Source: Humibacillus xanthopallidus (lineage in GTDB: Bacteria > Actinomycetota > Actinomycetes > Actinomycetales > Dermatophilaceae). From it: a DNA stretch of 64,000 nt. The stretch covers positions 806,001 to 870,000 of the forward strand of contig NZ_VFPM01000003.1 of the NCBI RefSeq assembly GCF_006716675.1, read 5' to 3'. Within the stretch, counting starts at the first letter, position 1, and every line of letters starts with the position of its first letter. Below are positions 17,347 through 27,645 of this stretch, piece by piece. Both the position numbers and the translations under genes were made by a program. The notes beneath the pieces were generated by a model. It saw only the letters and a program-made list of their open reading frames with translations. It ran no database searches and was not told the DNA's origin.

Positions 17347-18621
17347 CTACTTGAGGAAGTCGGGCACGTCGAGGTCGTCGCCCTCCTCGAAGGTGACCTG
17401 ACGCGGCGGCTGCTGGACCGGCGGCTGCTGCTGGCGTGGCGGCTCCGGCTGCATCGGACGCCCGTCGGGCGCCGCGTGCGCCTGGGCCGGCTGAGGCGCG
17501 CCCTGGTGCTGCGGTGCGCCCTGGTGCTGGGGCGCCGCCGCCTGCTGCGGAGCGGGCGCCTGCTGCGGGGGCGGCTGCGGCGCCTGCCGCTGCGTAGCGG
17601 CGGAAGGAGCCGGCGGGGCCGTGCGCCCCATGACCTGGCCGAGGGCGCGGTCGTCGTCGCGGTGGGTCGGGCCCCCGGAGTCGAAGCCGGCGGCGATGAC
17701 CGTGACGCGGACCTCGTCGCCGAGAGCGTCGTCGATGACGGCACCGAAGATGATGTTGGCCTCGGGGTGCGCGGCCTCCTGGACGAGGCGCGCGGCCTCG
17801 TTGATCTCGAAGAGGCCGAGGTCGGAGCCGCCCTGCACCGACAGGAGCACGCCGTGCGCGCCGTCGATGGACGCCTCGAGCAGGGGCGAGCTGATCGCGA
17901 GCTCGGCGGCCTGGACGGCGCGGTCCTCACCGCGCGCCGAGCCGATGCCCATGAGAGCAGAGCCGGCGCCCTGCATGACCGACTTGACGTCGGCGAAGTC
18001 GAGGTTGATGAGGCCGGGGGTCGTGATGAGGTCGGTGATGCCCTGCACGCCGGAGAGGAGCACCTGGTCGGCGGAGCGGAAGGCGTCCATCATCGAGACG
18101 TTGCGGTCGCTGATCGACAGCAGCCGGTCGTTGGGGATGACGATGAGGGTGTCGACCTCTTCGCGCAGACTTCCGATGCCGGAGTCGGCCTGGTTGGCGC
18201 GGCGGCGGCCCTCGAAGGTGAACGGGCGCGTGACGACGCCGATCGTCAGGGCGCCGATGCCCCGGGCGATGCGGGCCACGACGGGAGCGCCGCCGGTGCC
18301 GGTGCCGCCGCCCTCACCCGCGGTCACGAAGACCATGTCGGCGCCGCGGAGCACCTCCTCGATCTCCTCGGCGTGGTCCTCGGCGGCCTTCTTGCCGACC
18401 TCGGGGTCGGCGCCGGCGCCGAGACCGCGGGTCAGCTCGCGGCCGACGTCGAGCTTGACGTCGGCGTCGCTCATGAGCAGGGCCTGCGCGTCGGTGTTGA
18501 TGGCGATGAACTCGACGCCCTTGAGGCCAACCTCGATCATGCGGTTGATCGCGTTGACGCCGCCGCCGCCGATGCCGACGACCTTGATGACGGCCAAGTA
18601 GTTCTGCGGTGCTGCTGCCAC
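17347..18621 (-). CDS. ftsZ: Cell division GTPase FtsZ
   Basis: 424 aa tubulin homologue that forms the division ring. Visible: IKVVGIGGGGVNAINRM near the N-terminus, the tubulin signature AGEGGGTGTGGAP, NQADSGIGSL, and the T7-loop region NLDFADVKSVM with catalytic Asp. A Pro/Gln/Ala-rich linker (about 318-410, many PQHQGAPQHQGAPQ-type repeats) leads to the C-terminal peptide DDLDVPDFLK, which binds SepF and FtsW. The start is GTG 18621 with AGGAAGG upstream; the in-frame extension before it is not conserved. It has its own long leader (357 bp after ftsQ), which suggests separate transcription. Confidence 0.98.
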   Translation of the reverse strand: MAAAPQNYLAVIKVVGIGGGGVNAINRMIEVGLKGVEFIAINTDAQALLMSDADVKLDVGRELTRGLGAGADPEVGKKAAEDHAEEIEEVLRGADMVFVTAGEGGGTGTGGAPVVARIARGIGALTIGVVTRPFTFEGRRRANQADSGIGSLREEVDTLIVIPNDRLLSISDRNVSMMDAFRSADQVLLSGVQGITDLITTPGLINLDFADVKSVMQGAGSALMGIGSARGEDRAVQAAELAISSPLLEASIDGAHGVLLSVQGGSDLGLFEINEAARLVQEAAHPEANIIFGAVIDDALGDEVRVTVIAAGFDSGGPTHRDDDRALGQVMGRTAPPAPSAATQRQAPQPPPQQAPAPQQAAAPQHQGAPQHQGAPQPAQAHAAPDGRPMQPEPPRQQQPPVQQPPRQVTFEEGDDLDVPDFLK

Positions 18622-18978
18622 GGGAGTGGGCCTTCCTGACTGGTGGTGCCGGTCCTGCCTGCGTCGGTCGTGCTGGTTTGCGCCGCCGTGGCGCTCGGGC
18701 CTCGATGGACGCCGACCCAAACCTTAAACGTGGAGGTGAGAGTTACAGTTTGGTCACGAACCAGTGCCCCGACGGTATGCCGTGGGCGAGGCGTCGATCA
18801 ACCCACCGTGCGGCGTGTCGCCGGGCGGATCGCCCCATTTCGAGAGGCGGTGCCACTCCAGCCCCTCAAACCCCGTTCGCCACAGCGGCGAGCCTAGCCC
18901 GCCACCGGTCACCCCGACGCACGGCACCCGACCGGCGCGTGCCCGGGGCACGGGGCCCGAGCCCGCTCGGAGCCCGCG
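18622..18978 (-). promoter_or_regulatory. ftsZ leader / promoter region
   Basis: 357 bp between ftsQ and ftsZ with no convincing gene. It is locally AT-richer around 18715-18765, where the minus strand reads TGGTTCGTGACCAAACTGTA and then CACGTTTAAGGTTTGGG. The first 12 nt match the divIVA leader. Known actinobacteria transcribe ftsZ from promoters in this interval. One GTATGCC motif lies at 18775. Confidence 0.55.
18752..18763 (-). promoter_or_regulatory. 12-mer upstream of ftsZ shared with the divIVA leader
   Basis: TGGTTCGTGACC on the minus strand, about 131 nt upstream of the ftsZ GTG, followed within 6 nt by TAACTC. Identical to the copy at 14749-14760. Confidence 0.45.
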
Positions 18979-19797
18979 TCACCGCGTGACCGGCGAGGAC
19001 GGAACGCTCACGTCGATCGTCGAACCAGGTTGCGACACAAGGATGCCGACGAGCCTGGCCTTCGTCGCACCGTCGCCCGGACCGCCCCAGACGACCGTCT
19101 TGGTGGCGTCCTTGACCTTGAGGCGGAAGCTCACCTGGTCGGCCTCCGAGACGCTGACCCCCGAGACGTTGCGGCGCAGGGCCGGGTCGAGCGAACCGAG
19201 CGCCTGGAGGGCCGCGGTGACGCCGGCCTTGGTCACGGTGGCGGCGCCGGAGGACACGATCGGCACCCCGGCGGGAGGTGCCGCCACGGTCGCGAAGACC
19301 ATGCCGTCGCGGTCGACGACGTCGATGCGCCCGCCCGCCGCACGCACGGCGAGCACCGCGACGCGGGGCGTCACCTCGAGCACGACCGTGTGGGGCAGGC
19401 TGCGCGAGACGGACACCTCGCGCCACGCCTTGCCCGCCACGAGCCGCTCCTGCGCAGCGTCGGTGTCGACACGCATGAGGGGGCCGCCGAGGGGCACCGC
19501 GGCGACCTGTCGCACCTGGGCGGCTGCGGCGCCCGCGGCCCCTCGCACCTCAACCGTCGTCGCGGTCAGGACGGTGCTGAACCACCCGAGCCAGGCCACG
19601 AGTCCCAGCACGAGCAGCAGGCCCACGCCGATGCCGGCGAGCAGCCGGGGACGACGGCGAGCGGCGGCGGCGCGCCGCTCGAAGCGACGTCGCGAGGAGG
19701 CGAGACCCCGCCCGGCGACGGCGCTCGCCCGGGAGGTCCGCGACGCGGGCGCGGCGGTCGTTGGTCGTGGCGCGCGGGTGGAGCGGTCGAGCATCAC
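18979..19797 (-). CDS. ftsQ: Cell division protein FtsQ/DivIB
   Basis: 272 aa bitopic divisome protein linking FtsL/FtsB-type partners to FtsW and FtsI. It has a basic N-terminal cytoplasmic region (Arg/Ala-rich, about 1-50), one membrane helix (LLAGIGVGLLLVLGLVAWLG, about 52-71) and an extracytoplasmic POTRA domain starting TATTVEVRGA, with the pattern RVDTDAAQERL and the FtsQ-type SRSLPHTVVLEVTPR. The start may be GTG 19797 (GTGA overlap with the murC stop) or ATG 19794 (one base shared); both are coupled to murC. ftsZ follows after a long leader. Confidence 0.93.
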   Translation of the reverse strand: MMLDRSTRAPRPTTAAPASRTSRASAVAGRGLASSRRRFERRAAAARRRPRLLAGIGVGLLLVLGLVAWLGWFSTVLTATTVEVRGAAGAAAAQVRQVAAVPLGGPLMRVDTDAAQERLVAGKAWREVSVSRSLPHTVVLEVTPRVAVLAVRAAGGRIDVVDRDGMVFATVAAPPAGVPIVSSGAATVTKAGVTAALQALGSLDPALRRNVSGVSVSEADQVSFRLKVKDATKTVVWGGPGDGATKARLVGILVSQPGSTIDVSVPSSPVTR

Positions 19798-21257
19798 GGC
19801 TCACCCCGCAGCAAACGGAGCACCTCAGGGCCGATCATCGTGACGTCGCCTGCCCCGACTGTCAGGACGAGGTCACCGGGCCGCGCGAGGTCGGCCACGA
19901 CTGCGGCGACGTCGGACCATGACGGCACGTAGCGCACCCCGGCGCCGGGGCGGGCCCGGCGCACAGCGTCCGCGACGAGCTCGCCGGACACCCCCGGCAC
20001 GGGGTCCTCACGGGCGGCGTAGACGTCCATCACGACGACCTCGTCGGCGGGCGCGAGGCCCGCTCCGAGCTCGGCCGCGAAGTCACGGGTACGGCTGTAG
20101 AGGTGCGGCTGGAAGACGACGACGAGGCGGCCCGTGTCACCGACGAGGGCCTTGGCGGTCTCGACGACCGCCGCGACCTTGCCCGCGTTGTGGGCGTAGT
20201 CGTCGATGACGACGACACCGCCCGCCTCGCCCTTGGGCTCGAAGCGGCGCCGCGTGCCGGTGAAGGAGGCGAGGCCCGCGAGGATGCACTCAGGATCCTG
20301 CCCGAGCCCGTGGACGGCGGCGGCGTAGGCGGCGGCTGCGTTGAGCGCGTTGTGCCTCCCGGGCACGCCGAGCGACATCCGCCGCGTGGCGCCGCCGTCG
20401 GTCAGGATCACCGACGAGGTGAGTCCGTCGGCCCGGTGGTCGGCCAGGACGATGTCGGCTCCGGCGTCGAAGCCGTAGGTGATGACCCGGGTGCCGCGTG
20501 TCCGCGCCCGGTCGGCGAGGGCACGGGAGCCGGCGTCGTCGGCGCACGTCACGAGCAGGCCGCCGGGGCGGATCGTCGCGACGAAGGCGTCGTAGGCAGC
20601 CTCCACAACTGTGAAGTTGAGGTAGAAGTCGAGGTGATCTGGCTGCACGTTCGTCACGATCGCCACCTCGGGGTGGTAGACGACGAACGAGCCGTCGCTC
20701 TCGTCCGCCTCGACGACGAAGATGTCGTCGCTGCCGTCGTGGGCGTTCGTGCCGTGCTTGGCGAGCTCGCCCCCGACGGCGAAGGACGGGTCGAGGCCGC
20801 AGCCCTGCAGGGCCACGGTGAGCAGCGAGGTCGTCGTCGTCTTGCCGTTGGCGCCGGCGACGGCGACGGGGCGCCGATCGCCCATGAGCGCGGCGAGGCC
20901 CTGCGCGCGGTGGAGCACCGGCACGCCCCGCTCGCGCGCCGCGACGAGCTCGACGTTGTCGTCACGGATCGAGGAGCTCATGACGACGGCGTCGGCCCGC
21001 TCCTGGTGACCCTCGTGGAATCCCACCCAGACCGAGGCGCCCTCGGCCTCGAGGGCGCGCAGCACCGGCACGTCCTTGGCGTCGCTGCCCGTGACGGCGA
21101 TGCCGCGGGCGAGCATGATGCGGGCCACGCCCGACATGCCCGCTCCCCCGATCGCGAGGAAGTGGACCCGTCCGAGGCCGGCCGCGTCGGGCACCGGTGC
21201 GGCGAAGTCGAAGCGGGCGCCCGCGAAGGGGTGCTCGACGGTCGGTGTCGCGGTCAC
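19794..21257 (-). CDS. murC: UDP-N-acetylmuramate--L-alanine ligase
   Basis: Adds L-Ala to UDP-MurNAc in the cytoplasm, first of the four Mur ligases. 487 aa, normal length. The Rossmann-like N-domain starts VHFLAIGGAGMSGVARIM; the ATP loop is VAGANGKTTTTSLL; ligase motifs EADESDGSF and NVQPDHLDFY follow, with DDYAHNAGKV (usually DDYGHHPTE-like) and VFQPHLYSRTRD in the C-domain. The start is GTG 21257, overlapping the murG stop as GTGA. It ends by GTGA overlap with ftsQ. Confidence 0.97.
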   Translation of the reverse strand: MTATPTVEHPFAGARFDFAAPVPDAAGLGRVHFLAIGGAGMSGVARIMLARGIAVTGSDAKDVPVLRALEAEGASVWVGFHEGHQERADAVVMSSSIRDDNVELVAARERGVPVLHRAQGLAALMGDRRPVAVAGANGKTTTTSLLTVALQGCGLDPSFAVGGELAKHGTNAHDGSDDIFVVEADESDGSFVVYHPEVAIVTNVQPDHLDFYLNFTVVEAAYDAFVATIRPGGLLVTCADDAGSRALADRARTRGTRVITYGFDAGADIVLADHRADGLTSSVILTDGGATRRMSLGVPGRHNALNAAAAYAAAVHGLGQDPECILAGLASFTGTRRRFEPKGEAGGVVVIDDYAHNAGKVAAVVETAKALVGDTGRLVVVFQPHLYSRTRDFAAELGAGLAPADEVVVMDVYAAREDPVPGVSGELVADAVRRARPGAGVRYVPSWSDVAAVVADLARPGDLVLTVGAGDVTMIGPEVLRLLRGEP

Positions 21258-22359
21258 GATGCCGTCCCCTGCGCCGCGTCGTCGACCATGTCGGCGAGCA
21301 GCTCGTCGGCGCGAGGCTCGCCGAGCTCGCGGGCCCGGCGACCCATCTCGGCGAGCCGCTCGGAGTCGGCCACGAGGTCGAGCAGATGGGCGTCGATCCA
21401 CGCCGGCGTGAAGTCTGCGTCGTCGACGAGCAGCCCCCCGCCGGCAGCCACGACGTCGGCCGCGTTGAGCCGCTGCTCCCCGTTGCCGACCGGCAGCGGC
21501 ACGTAGACGGCCGGCAGCCCCACGGCGGTCAGCTCGCACACCGTGTTGGCACCGGAGCGGGCGACGACGAGGTCGGCGGCGGCATACGCGAGCTCCATGC
21601 GGTCCGCGTAGGGCACGACGACGTAGCGCGCTCCCGTCGGCGACCGGTCCGGGTCGAACTCCTTGCCGAGCCCGGTCACGTGCAGCACCTGGATGCCGAC
21701 GTCGCCGAGCCGGGCCGCACGGGCGCGGAAGGCGTCGTTGAGGCGCTGCGCGCCGAGCGACCCGCCGGTGACGAGCAGCGTGGTGCGGCTCGGGTCGAGT
21801 CCGAACGCCGCGGCCGCCTCGGATCGCAGCGCCGCCCGGTCGAGCGTGGCGACCTCGCGGCGCAGCGGCATCCCGATGCGGCGGGAGTGGGCCAGCGCCG
21901 TGCCCGAGAAGGTCGTCGCCACGTGGGTGCTCCACCGGGCGCCGAGACGGTTGGCGATGCCGGGGCGGGCGTTCTGCTCGTGCACGACGATCGGAACGCC
22001 CCGACGGCGGGCCGCGAGGTAGGCGGGCGTGCTGACGTAGCCACCGAAACCGACGACGACCTGCGCCGAGGTCTCGTCGATCGCGGCGCCCGCAGCGGCG
22101 ACCGCGGCCTTGAGGTTGGCGGGCAGCCGGAGCAGGTCACCGCTCGGGCGGCGCGGCAGCGGCACCTTCGGCACGAAACGCAGGTCGATCCCCCGGGCGG
22201 GCACGAGTCGGGCCTCGAGCCCCTCACGGGTGCCGAGCGCGGTGAGGCGCACGTCGGGGTGGCGCCGTCGCAGGGCGTCGGCGAGCGAGAGCAGCGGCGA
22301 CACGTGGCCGGCGCTGCCCCCTCCCGCGAGCAGGACGGAGGTGGGGGTGGACAGCGGGA

Positions 22360-22363
<4 letters not shown>
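21254..22363 (-). CDS. murG: Lipid II synthase MurG (GlcNAc transferase)
   Basis: Membrane-associated GT28 glycosyltransferase that adds GlcNAc to lipid I to give lipid II. 369 aa. The N-terminal donor-lipid loop is LLAGGGSAGHVSPLLSLA; a second Gly-rich loop is VVGFGGYVSTPAYLAA; the UDP-GlcNAc site is VARSGANTVCELTAVGLP followed by GNGEQRLNA. The start is GTG 22363 overlapping the ftsW stop (GTGA); the next start candidates would cut into conserved sequence. Coupled on both sides. Confidence 0.97.
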
Positions 22364-23672
<1,309 letters not shown>

Positions 23673-23676
<4 letters not shown>

Positions 23677-25163
23677 TCGAGCCCTCCGGCGGCAGCCTCG
23701 TGCCTGCGCACCGCCTCTTCGAAGGCATCGCCGCGCGCACCGTAGTTGGTGAACATGTCCATCGACGCTGCTGCCGGTGCGAGAAGCACGACGTCACCCG
23801 GCTGGGCGAGTCGCGCTGCCTGCGAGACGACACGGTCCATGACCCCAGTGTCGGTGTCGGGCACGTCGATGACGCGGACATCCGGCGCGTGTCGGGCGAG
23901 GGCGGCTGCGATCTGCGCCCGGTCGGCCCCGATGAGCACGACCCCACGCAGCCGGGAGGCCATCTCCTCGACGAGGCTGTCGACGTCGGCGCCCTTGAGC
24001 AGCCCGCCTGCGATCCACACGACGGAGTCGAAGGAGCGGATCGCTGCAGCGGCGGCGTGGGGGTTGGTCGCCTTGGAGTCGTTGACGAAACGCACCCCGC
24101 GCACGGTCGCCACCTCGGCGATGCGGTGCCGGTCGGGCCGGAAGGCGCGCAGCCCGTCGCGCACCGCGATGGGCCCGACCCCGTAGGCGCGCGCCAGGGC
24201 CGCGGCCGCGAGGGCGTTGGCGATGTAGTGCGGCGCCGGCGGAGGACCGTCGCCCTGCAGGTCGGCGAGCGTGCACAGCTCGGCGGCGGAGCGCTGCCGC
24301 TGCTCGACGAAGGCGCGGTCGGCCAGCACGTCCTCGACGATGCCGATCATCGACGGTGCCGGGATGCCGGTCGTGAATCCCACGGCCCGGCAGCCCTCGA
24401 CGACGTCGGCCTCCATGACGAGCTGCTCGGTCTGGATGTCGGCGACGTTGTAGATGCAGGCGAGGTGGGTGTTCTCGTAGATCTTGCCCTTGGCCTGCAG
24501 GTACTCGGCGTAGCCACCGTGCCAGTCGAGGTGGTCGGGCGCGACGTTGAGCACCGCCGAGGCGACAGCCGAGATCGAGCGCTGCCAGTGCAGCTGGAAG
24601 CTCGAGAGCTCGACCGCCAGCACGTCGTAGGGCTCGGGGTGGAGGACCGCCTCGAGCAGTGGCGTGCCGATGTTGCCGGCGCTCGTGGCCCGCAGGCCTC
24701 CGGCGCGCAGGATCGAGGCGAGCATGCCCACGGTCGTCGTCTTGCCGTTGGTGCCGGTCACCGTGAGCCACGGCGCGGCGCCCTCGGCCGCTCGCATGCG
24801 CCACGCGAGCTCGACCTCGCCCCAGACGGGGATGCCGGAGGTCGCGGCGGCGAGCATCAGCGGGTCGTGCGGGGGCACGCCGGGAGAGGTGACGACGAGC
24901 TGGGTTCCTGCCGGCGGCTCGTGCACGTGCTCGGGACCGAGCCGCACGTCGACGTCGAGGATCTCGAGGATCGTGGCCCGTTCGGCAATCGCGTCGGTGA
25001 CATCGCGCGAGACGGCGGTGACCCGGGCCCCACGCTCGGCGAGCGCGTCGGCAGCCGCGAACCCCGACACCCCGAGGCCGACGACGAGCACGTCGATGCC
25101 GGACCAGTCGGCGTCGCGGTGGGTCAGCCCCTCGCGGGGCTCGTACGTCGGGTCGAAGCTCAC
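23673..25163 (-). CDS. murD: UDP-N-acetylmuramoylalanine--D-glutamate ligase
   Basis: Adds D-Glu to UDP-MurNAc-L-Ala. 496 aa. Visible: VLVVGLGVSGFAAADAL (UDP-substrate domain), TSPGVPPHDPLM, the ATP loop WLTVTGTNGKTTTVGML, LNVAPDHLDWHG, FVNDSKATNPHAA and WIAGGLLKGAD, all in the usual MurD order. The start is GTG 25163, overlapping the mraY stop as GTGA; the stop overlaps the ftsW start the same way. Cytoplasmic. Confidence 0.97.
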
Positions 25164-26245
25164 TGGGACCCCACCACCCACTCGGCGTAGAACACCCCGA
25201 GGCCGAAGGCGACGAAGAGCCCGGCGATGATCCAGAAGCGGACGACGACCGTCACCTCGTTCCACCCCACCATCTCGAAGTGGTGATGGAGCGGTGCCAT
25301 CCTCAGCACCCGTTTACCGGTGGTCTTGAACGACGCGACCTGCGCGACGACCGAGAGCGTCTCGAGGACGAAGAGGCCGCCGAGGATGATGAGCAGCAGC
25401 TCGGTGTGCGTCGTGATCGCGAGGCCGGCGAGCGCGCCGCCGAGGGCGAGCGAGCCGGTGTCGCCCATGAAGATCTTGGCCGGGGTCGCGTTCCACCACA
25501 GGAAGCCGAAGCAGGCGCCCATGCCGGCTGCCGCGACGAGCGCGAGGTCGTGGGAGTCGCGCACCTCGTAGCACTTGATGCCCGGGTTGGTCTGGCAGTT
25601 CTGGTTGTAGGTCCAGATGGCGATGAGCACGTAGGCGCCGAAGACCATCGTGCAGACGCCGGTCGCGAGGCCGTCGAGGCCGTCGGTGAGGTTCACCCCG
25701 TTGGACGCCCCGGCGATCATGAGGTTGGCGAAGATGACGAAGAGGATGACACCGACGACGGTGCTGCCCCCGAGCGCGAGGCTGATGTTCGTGTCTCGCA
25801 CGAAGGAGACGAGCAGCGAGGCGGGAGTGCGGAACTGCTCGTTGGGGAACTGCAGCGCGAGACCCGCGAAGACGACACCGACGAGGGTCTGCCCGATGAG
25901 CTTCTCCTTGGAGCGCAGGCCCAGGCTGCGCTGCTTGCTGATCTTGATGAAGTCGTCGAGGAAGCCGATGAAGCCCAGCCCCGCCATGAGGAAGAGCACG
26001 AGCAGGCCGCTCGCCGTCGGCGGGTTGAGGGTGAACAGGTGCGCGAGGAAGTAGGCGCCGAGGGTGGCCGCGAGGATGACGGCGCCGCCCATCGTCGGGG
26101 TGCCACGCTTCGTGTGGTGCGATGTCGGGCCGTCGTCACGGATGAACTGGCCGTAGCCGCGCTTGACGAGGAACTTGATGAAGAGCGGCGTGCCGAACAG
26201 CGAGATCAGCAGCGAGAAGGATGCCGCGAGCAGAACGCCCTTCAC
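25160..26245 (-). CDS. mraY: Phospho-MurNAc-pentapeptide transferase MraY
   Basis: 361 aa, ten-helix membrane enzyme that moves phospho-MurNAc-pentapeptide onto undecaprenyl phosphate, making lipid I. Catalytic motifs: GFLDDFIKIS (Asp pair), GVNLTDGLDGLATG and the His-rich loop PLHHHFEMVGWNE; also GPTSHHTKRGTPTMGG near the N-terminus. GTG 26245 is chosen because the first helix begins there and it makes a GTGA overlap with the murF stop. In some actinobacteria MraY lies in a gene pair without overlap; here coupling is on both sides. Confidence 0.97.
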   Translation of the reverse strand: MKGVLLAASFSLLISLFGTPLFIKFLVKRGYGQFIRDDGPTSHHTKRGTPTMGGAVILAATLGAYFLAHLFTLNPPTASGLLVLFLMAGLGFIGFLDDFIKISKQRSLGLRSKEKLIGQTLVGVVFAGLALQFPNEQFRTPASLLVSFVRDTNISLALGGSTVVGVILFVIFANLMIAGASNGVNLTDGLDGLATGVCTMVFGAYVLIAIWTYNQNCQTNPGIKCYEVRDSHDLALVAAAGMGACFGFLWWNATPAKIFMGDTGSLALGGALAGLAITTHTELLLIILGGLFVLETLSVVAQVASFKTTGKRVLRMAPLHHHFEMVGWNEVTVVVRFWIIAGLFVAFGLGVFYAEWVVGSQ

Positions 26246-27645
26246 GGGGTGACCACCTTGTCGTCGTCGATCACCGCGACGTCCCGGCCCGCGAGGCGGT
26301 CTCCGAGCCACCGCAGCCCGCTGTCGCGGCTGGACTTGAGCAGGACGACGTCGCCCGCGGCGAGCCGCCCCTCGAGCAGGTCGTGGGCCGCGTCGGTGTC
26401 GGGCACCCACTCGGCTCCGGGGAAGGCCGCGGCGACGGGCCTCGCCCCCTCCCCCACGGCGACGAGGTGGTCGATGCCCAGGCCCGCGGCATACGCCCCG
26501 ACGGCTGCGTGCTCGGCCTCGCTGTCGTCGCCGAGCTCGAGCATGCCGCCGAGCACGGCCCAGCGACGGCCGGCGACGGCCATCGCGGCCACCGCGTCGA
26601 GGGCGGCACGCATGGAGTCGGGGTTGGCGTTGTAGGCGTCGTTGACGACGAGGACGCCGTCGGGGCGCTCGGTCAGCTCCATGCGCCAGCGGCTCACGGC
26701 CTCGGCGACGGACAGCCCCGCGACGACCTGGTCGAGCGACAACCCGAGCTCCAGCGCAGCCGCCGCGACGGCGAGCGAGTTGCCGACGTGGTGGGCACCG
26801 CTCTGGCGCAACGTGATCCGTGCGGTTCCAGCGGGCGAGACGAGGGTGTATGCCGCCCTGCCGCGGTCGTCGAGCACGACGTCCTCGGCGCGCACATCCG
26901 CCTCGGGCGAGACACCGACGAGCTGCACGCGGCACGTGCGCCCCTCGCGCATGCCGAGCACGAGCGGATCGTCGGCGTTGAGGACGGCGAGGCCTTCGGC
27001 GGGGACGGCCCGCGGCAGCTCGGACTTCGCGAGGGCGATGTTCTCGCGCGAGCCGAACTCGCCGAGGTGGGCCGTGCCGACGTTGAGCACGACGGCGACC
27101 TGGGGCGGGGCGATGCGGGTGAGGTACTCGATGTGGCCGACGCCGCGGGCGCCCATCTCGGCGACGAGGAAGCGCGTCGTCGGGGTGACCCGGCACACCG
27201 TGAGCGGCACGCCGATCTCGCCGTTGAGGGAGTTGACGGGGGCGACCGTCTCCGCGACCGACTCGAGCACGGCGGCGAGCAGGTCCTTGGTCGACGTCTT
27301 GCCCGAGCTGCCCGTGATGCCGACGATGCGCAGCTCGGGCGCGCGGTCGACGACGCCGCGTGCCACGGCCCCGAAGGCGGTCTGCACATCGTCGACGACG
27401 ACCTGCGCGACTCCCTCGACCTCGCGCGAGGTGAGTGCGGCGACCGCCCCTGCCTCGACGGCGGCGCCGACGTAGTCATGGCCGTCGGCGAGCTCACCGA
27501 CGCGAGCGACGTAGAGGCTTCCCGGGGTGCAGTCGCGCGAGTCGGTGGTGACGACGCCGTCGACGACGATGTCGTCCGGGGTGTCGGTGCCGGTGACGCG
27601 ACCGCCCGTGAGGTCGCGGATCTCCGCCAGGGTGAGGGCGATCAC
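26242..27645 (-). CDS. murF: UDP-MurNAc-tripeptide--D-alanyl-D-alanine ligase
   Basis: Adds D-Ala-D-Ala to complete the pentapeptide precursor. 467 aa. ATP loop IVGITGSSGKTSTKDLLA; EMGARGVGHIEYL, NVGTAHLGEFGSRE, then NDAYNANPDSMRAAL and GGMLELGDDSEAEH, all diagnostic of MurF. Starts with GTG 27645, overlapping the murE stop (GTGA); the stop overlaps mraY likewise. Two GTATGCC motifs within the gene put rare TAT and GCA codons in Tyr-Ala and Ala-Tyr pairs. Confidence 0.97.
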   Translation of the reverse strand: MIALTLAEIRDLTGGRVTGTDTPDDIVVDGVVTTDSRDCTPGSLYVARVGELADGHDYVGAAVEAGAVAALTSREVEGVAQVVVDDVQTAFGAVARGVVDRAPELRIVGITGSSGKTSTKDLLAAVLESVAETVAPVNSLNGEIGVPLTVCRVTPTTRFLVAEMGARGVGHIEYLTRIAPPQVAVVLNVGTAHLGEFGSRENIALAKSELPRAVPAEGLAVLNADDPLVLGMREGRTCRVQLVGVSPEADVRAEDVVLDDRGRAAYTLVSPAGTARITLRQSGAHHVGNSLAVAAAALELGLSLDQVVAGLSVAEAVSRWRMELTERPDGVLVVNDAYNANPDSMRAALDAVAAMAVAGRRWAVLGGMLELGDDSEAEHAAVGAYAAGLGIDHLVAVGEGARPVAAAFPGAEWVPDTDAAHDLLEGRLAAGDVVLLKSSRDSGLRWLGDRLAGRDVAVIDDDKVVTP

